Below, in pieces: positions 31,522 to 34,223 of a stretch of 34,223 bases of DNA (positions within the stretch are counted from its first letter, which is position 1; every line of letters begins with the position of its first letter). The notes beneath the pieces are model-generated. The model ran no database searches and was not told where the DNA came from. It worked only from the letters and a program-made list of their open reading frames with translations. A program made the translations under genes and the position numbers. The stretch is from the NCBI GenBank assembly GCA_964454015.1, contig CAYVQF010000058.1:1-34223 (forward strand). The letters run 5' to 3'. This stretch comes from CAYVQF01 sp964454015 (GTDB lineage: Bacteria > Myxococcota_A > Bradymonadia > UBA4248).

Positions 31522-34005
31522 ATGCCGAGCGAAAGAGGTGGGAGAGGCGTTGCGGCGCTGTGGCTGGGCTTGTCTTTGACCTTGGTCGTTGCCCTGAGTG
31601 GGTGTGCCTTCGACGCGTCGAATCTGCGTGCCTGTTCGACCCACGCGGACTGTCCCAACGAAGGTGAGCGGTGTAGCCTCTGGGGCCACTGTTTTCTCCC
31701 CGGGCCCGAGGTGGACCCCTGTGAGTGGGTCGCCTGTGAGTTGGGGGAGTGTTGTGGGGGGCTGTGTTGTGAAGAAGACGCCCCCTGCTGTGGGGGTCTC
31801 TGCTGCGAGGTCGACGCGGTGTGCTGCGATGGGGTCTGCTGCGGGGGGGGAGCGAGTTGCTGCGACGGCCAGTGCGTGGCGTCCGAGCGGTGTTGCGCCG
31901 CTGGGGTCTGCGCCGAGAACCAGGTCTGCTGTGGAACGGAGTGCGCCGAATCGTCCAAGTGTTGCGGCAACCAGGTGCGACAATTGGCGACGGATCCCGA
32001 GCACTGTGGCACCTGTTACGTCGCCTGCGGTGAGGGGATCATCTGTCAAAACAACGCTTGTATTTGCAACTCGCCTTGGGGCACCTGTGGCGCTGGGGTT
32101 TGCGCGACCAATTTGTCACAGGACCCGCAGCACTGTGGTTTATGTGGCGCGGCCTGCGGGATCAACGCCTCATGTCGAGAAGGGAACTGCGTCTGCGCGG
32201 CGAACCGCGCGACCTGCGATGGCAGCGCGGGCATCTGCGGCGTCGATTTGCTGAGCGATCCGGCGCACTGTGGTGGCTGTGACCAAGCTTGCCCGCTGGG
32301 CAGCACCTGCGACAGCGGACAGTGTCGCTGTGGGAATTTCATCTGCGCCGCCGATGAGCTGTGCTGTGACCAGGCCTGTGTCGCCCAGACGGTCTTTCAG
32401 TGTGGCGGCTGCGACAGCGCCTGTCGCCGCGGCGAGAGTTGTGTGGAGGGGCGCTGTGTGTGTGGCGACACCGATGGGAGCTGCGGCGCGGGCCTGGAGT
32501 GTTGCCAAGGGGCGTGTGTCGTGGGGTCCTCCTCATCGTGTCTGTGTGGTGAACCGCCCAAGGCTTGCACGGGGAGTCTCTTCTGCTGTGGTGATGGCGT
32601 GGGGGAGTGCACGGACGTGCGCAACAACGACGCCCACTGCGGCAACTGTGGGGTCGATTGCGCGGCCATCGAGGTGGCCGGAGGGGAGGTCTTGAGCTGT
32701 CGCGACGGCCGCTGCGTGTGCCCCTTGGGAACGAGCTTGTGCGGCAGCCCTGGGGAGCGGGTGTGCGCCAACCTGGAGACGGACGTGCGCTTCTGCGGCA
32801 ACTGTGGCATCGATTGTCTGGCGCCGGTTTACCACGCGGGCGTGGACACCACTTGTGAGAATGGGCGCTGCAACTTCAAGTGTCTGGGGTCTTGGGCCGA
32901 TTGTGACGCCGGGGTTTTGGGCTGTGAGACGGACTTGCAGAGCACCCGTGACCACTGTGGCGCCTGCGGAACTTCCTGCGCCGAGCTGCCCAACGTGGTG
33001 CCCAGCGCCGTGACCTGTGCCTTCGGGCAATGCGTCTTGGTGTGCGCCGAGGGCTGGGCCGACTGTGATGGCGATCCCATGAACGGCTGTGAGGCCCACC
33101 TGGCGACATCGGAGGAACACTGTGGGACGTGCAACAACGGCTGCAGCCTTCCGAACGCGGCGGTGGTGCGCTGTGAGAAGGGGCAGTGCTTGGCGGCGGT
33201 GTGCGCGCCTGGGACGGCGGACTGCGACGAGAACCCCTTCAACGGCTGTGAGTCAGGGGCGCAGTGTCAGCGGGTGGTTGGGGATGACCTCTTGGCGCTT
33301 TTTCACTTCGATGAGGGTGATGGGCAGGACGTCTTCGACCACGCTGGCACCCTGAGTCCGGCGCCCAATCTTTTCGTCGCCGACAAAGATGGGAAGGTGC
33401 GGGATTTGTGGCGGTGGCAGACAGGGGGCGGTCTGGAAGTCTTCGCCACGCAGGACAACAACAAAAACACCCGCGTGACCTGCGCCGAGACCCAGGCGCT
33501 GTTGAACGCCATCAAGGGCCGTGACGCCTTCAGCTTGGAGCTGTGGACTCGCTCCAGGCAGGAGAACCTCCCCGAGTCCTTTTCCATAGGCTTTACCAAA
33601 GACAAGGGTAAAAACGGGGTGGTCATTGGCCAGAAGGATAGGAGCTTCTTCGTGTGGGTTCGCACCGACCATACCTCTACGGACGACAAAGGCCAGCTCA
33701 ATGGTGGGAACGTCTTCACCGAGGCCAACTTCTGGCGCCCCGAGCACACGGTTCACGTGGTGTTGACCTTTGACGCGGCGGAGAAGCTCGCCGTGCTCTA
33801 TGTGGATGGTGCTGAGCGGCAGCGGCAGGCCCTGGAAGGTAACCTCTCCAACTGGGGCACGGACTTGCGTTTCATGTTGGCCAACACGGGTGGCGGCGAT
33901 CGTCCGTGGTTGGGCACCTACTATTTGGCCGCCGTCTATCGTCGCGCCCTCTCCCCCTTGGAAGTGCAGCGCAACTTCGTCGTCGGTGCGGCGCCCGCGC
34001 CCTGA
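31522..34005 (+). CDS. Cysteine-rich Stig1-like lipoprotein with LamG-like C-terminus
   Basis: This is an 827-residue predicted surface lipoprotein. The signal ends ALSGC (near Cys28). Residues about 37-130 include a run of double cysteines (CCGGLCC, CCDGVCC, SCCDGQC). Residues about 150-585 carry repeats with HCGxCxxxC, like Stig1 domains (DPEHCGTC; DPQHCGLCG; DVRFCGNCG), followed by CRxGxCVC segments. Residues about 588-823 form a LamG/concanavalin-like jelly roll (LLALFHFDEGDG; FSLELWTRS; LAVLYVDGAERQ; YYLAAVYRRALSPLEVQRN). This architecture is common in Myxococcota and is thought to be adhesive or carbohydrate-binding. The ribosome site GAGGTGAG is 8 bases upstream. It is not closely related to the DUF4215 lipoproteins in the left half. 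Confidence 0.9.
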   Translation: MPSERGGRGVAALWLGLSLTLVVALSGCAFDASNLRACSTHADCPNEGERCSLWGHCFLPGPEVDPCEWVACELGECCGGLCCEEDAPCCGGLCCEVDAVCCDGVCCGGGASCCDGQCVASERCCAAGVCAENQVCCGTECAESSKCCGNQVRQLATDPEHCGTCYVACGEGIICQNNACICNSPWGTCGAGVCATNLSQDPQHCGLCGAACGINASCREGNCVCAANRATCDGSAGICGVDLLSDPAHCGGCDQACPLGSTCDSGQCRCGNFICAADELCCDQACVAQTVFQCGGCDSACRRGESCVEGRCVCGDTDGSCGAGLECCQGACVVGSSSSCLCGEPPKACTGSLFCCGDGVGECTDVRNNDAHCGNCGVDCAAIEVAGGEVLSCRDGRCVCPLGTSLCGSPGERVCANLETDVRFCGNCGIDCLAPVYHAGVDTTCENGRCNFKCLGSWADCDAGVLGCETDLQSTRDHCGACGTSCAELPNVVPSAVTCAFGQCVLVCAEGWADCDGDPMNGCEAHLATSEEHCGTCNNGCSLPNAAVVRCEKGQCLAAVCAPGTADCDENPFNGCESGAQCQRVVGDDLLALFHFDEGDGQDVFDHAGTLSPAPNLFVADKDGKVRDLWRWQTGGGLEVFATQDNNKNTRVTCAETQALLNAIKGRDAFSLELWTRSRQENLPESFSIGFTKDKGKNGVVIGQKDRSFFVWVRTDHTSTDDKGQLNGGNVFTEANFWRPEHTVHVVLTFDAAEKLAVLYVDGAERQRQALEGNLSNWGTDLRFMLANTGGGDRPWLGTYYLAAVYRRALSPLEVQRNFVVGAAPAP

Positions 34006-34130
34006 CTTGGGTGCAAAAGACAGCCCCTGGACGCAAAGACCCTTCAACGTCTCGCGGTGATCGGGTAAGATCCAAAAGCTGACGTAGCTCGGTGCTGCTT
34101 TCGCGCGTTGGTTTTAGGTCAGGGCGCGTC

Positions 34131-34223
34131 ATGGGGAAGGCGATGAGAGACTTGGGCGGGATCCTATTTGGGCTAGGAGCGTGTAGATCAATGGACAAGC
34201 CCCAGCGATCAGCAGCGCCAGCA
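34131..34223 (+). CDS. Possible lipoprotein N-terminus, cut by window edge
   Basis: An open frame of 31 codons starts at ATG 34131 and runs off the edge. It encodes a short, partly hydrophobic N-terminus ending LFGLGAC, which resembles a weak lipobox, then RSMDKPQ. There is no clear ribosome site and the hydrophobic part is short, so it could be non-coding. The interval 34006-34130 shows nothing recognisable. Confidence 0.25.
   Translation, partial: MGKAMRDLGGILFGLGACRSMDKPQRSAAPA

Noticed and set aside
29415..32012. Minus-strand open frame of 865 codons
   Set aside because: It overlaps two strongly supported plus-strand genes and has no domain.

Overview
The window reads as one contiguous, GC-rich chromosomal segment of a deltaproteobacterial-type bacterium, most likely Myxococcota or the Bradymonadales side of that group. 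This placement is an inference. It rests on large lipoproteins built from cysteine-rich DUF4215-like repeats, a Ser/Thr kinase with a PEGA domain followed by a TPR/membrane protein, Stig1-like cysteine-rich lipoproteins, and a VIT/vWA protein. No rRNA, tRNA or CRISPR array was seen.

Left edge (1-1349). A DUF559 endonuclease-like gene sits between copies of a palindromic GC-rich repeat. Copies on its left and right are in opposite orientations. One right-hand copy is split by a 111-bp MITE-like insertion with a 4-bp target duplication, and the neighbouring copy preserves the empty site. A TrmH/SpoU RNA methyltransferase gene follows (1350-2159).

Lipoprotein region (2160-15860). Three very large cysteine-rich lipoproteins (about 1023, 2478 and 860 residues) lie in tandem on the plus strand. 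They share modules: DUF4215-like repeats, PPC-like domains, EB-like cysteine blocks and C-terminal jelly-roll-like domains. Each has a similar promoter-like element (TTGACA/T, 17 bases, T[T/G]GG[A/C]T). Two are followed by strong intrinsic terminators. Repeats inside and between the genes are nearly identical at DNA level, which points to recent recombination.

Redox/outer-membrane cassette (16090-21722). Two thioredoxin-fold lipoproteins (WCSAC, WCTAC), a carboxypeptidase-regulatory-like lipoprotein between them, an anchored TlpA-type thioredoxin (WCAPC), an outer-membrane beta-barrel resembling DUF6029, and a small DUF493 protein are closely spaced. I infer an envelope thiol/disulfide system that may serve the cysteine-rich surface proteins next door.

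Right half (21790-34223). A PEGA Ser/Thr kinase and a TPR/PEGA-like membrane protein form an operon. An unrecognised lipoprotein follows and converges on a minus-strand butyrate kinase/phosphotransacylase pair that overlaps by four bases. Across an AT-rich divergent intergenic region lies a VIT-vWA-TPR-DUF2135 membrane protein, then a Stig1-like/LamG lipoprotein. A possible lipoprotein start runs off the right edge.
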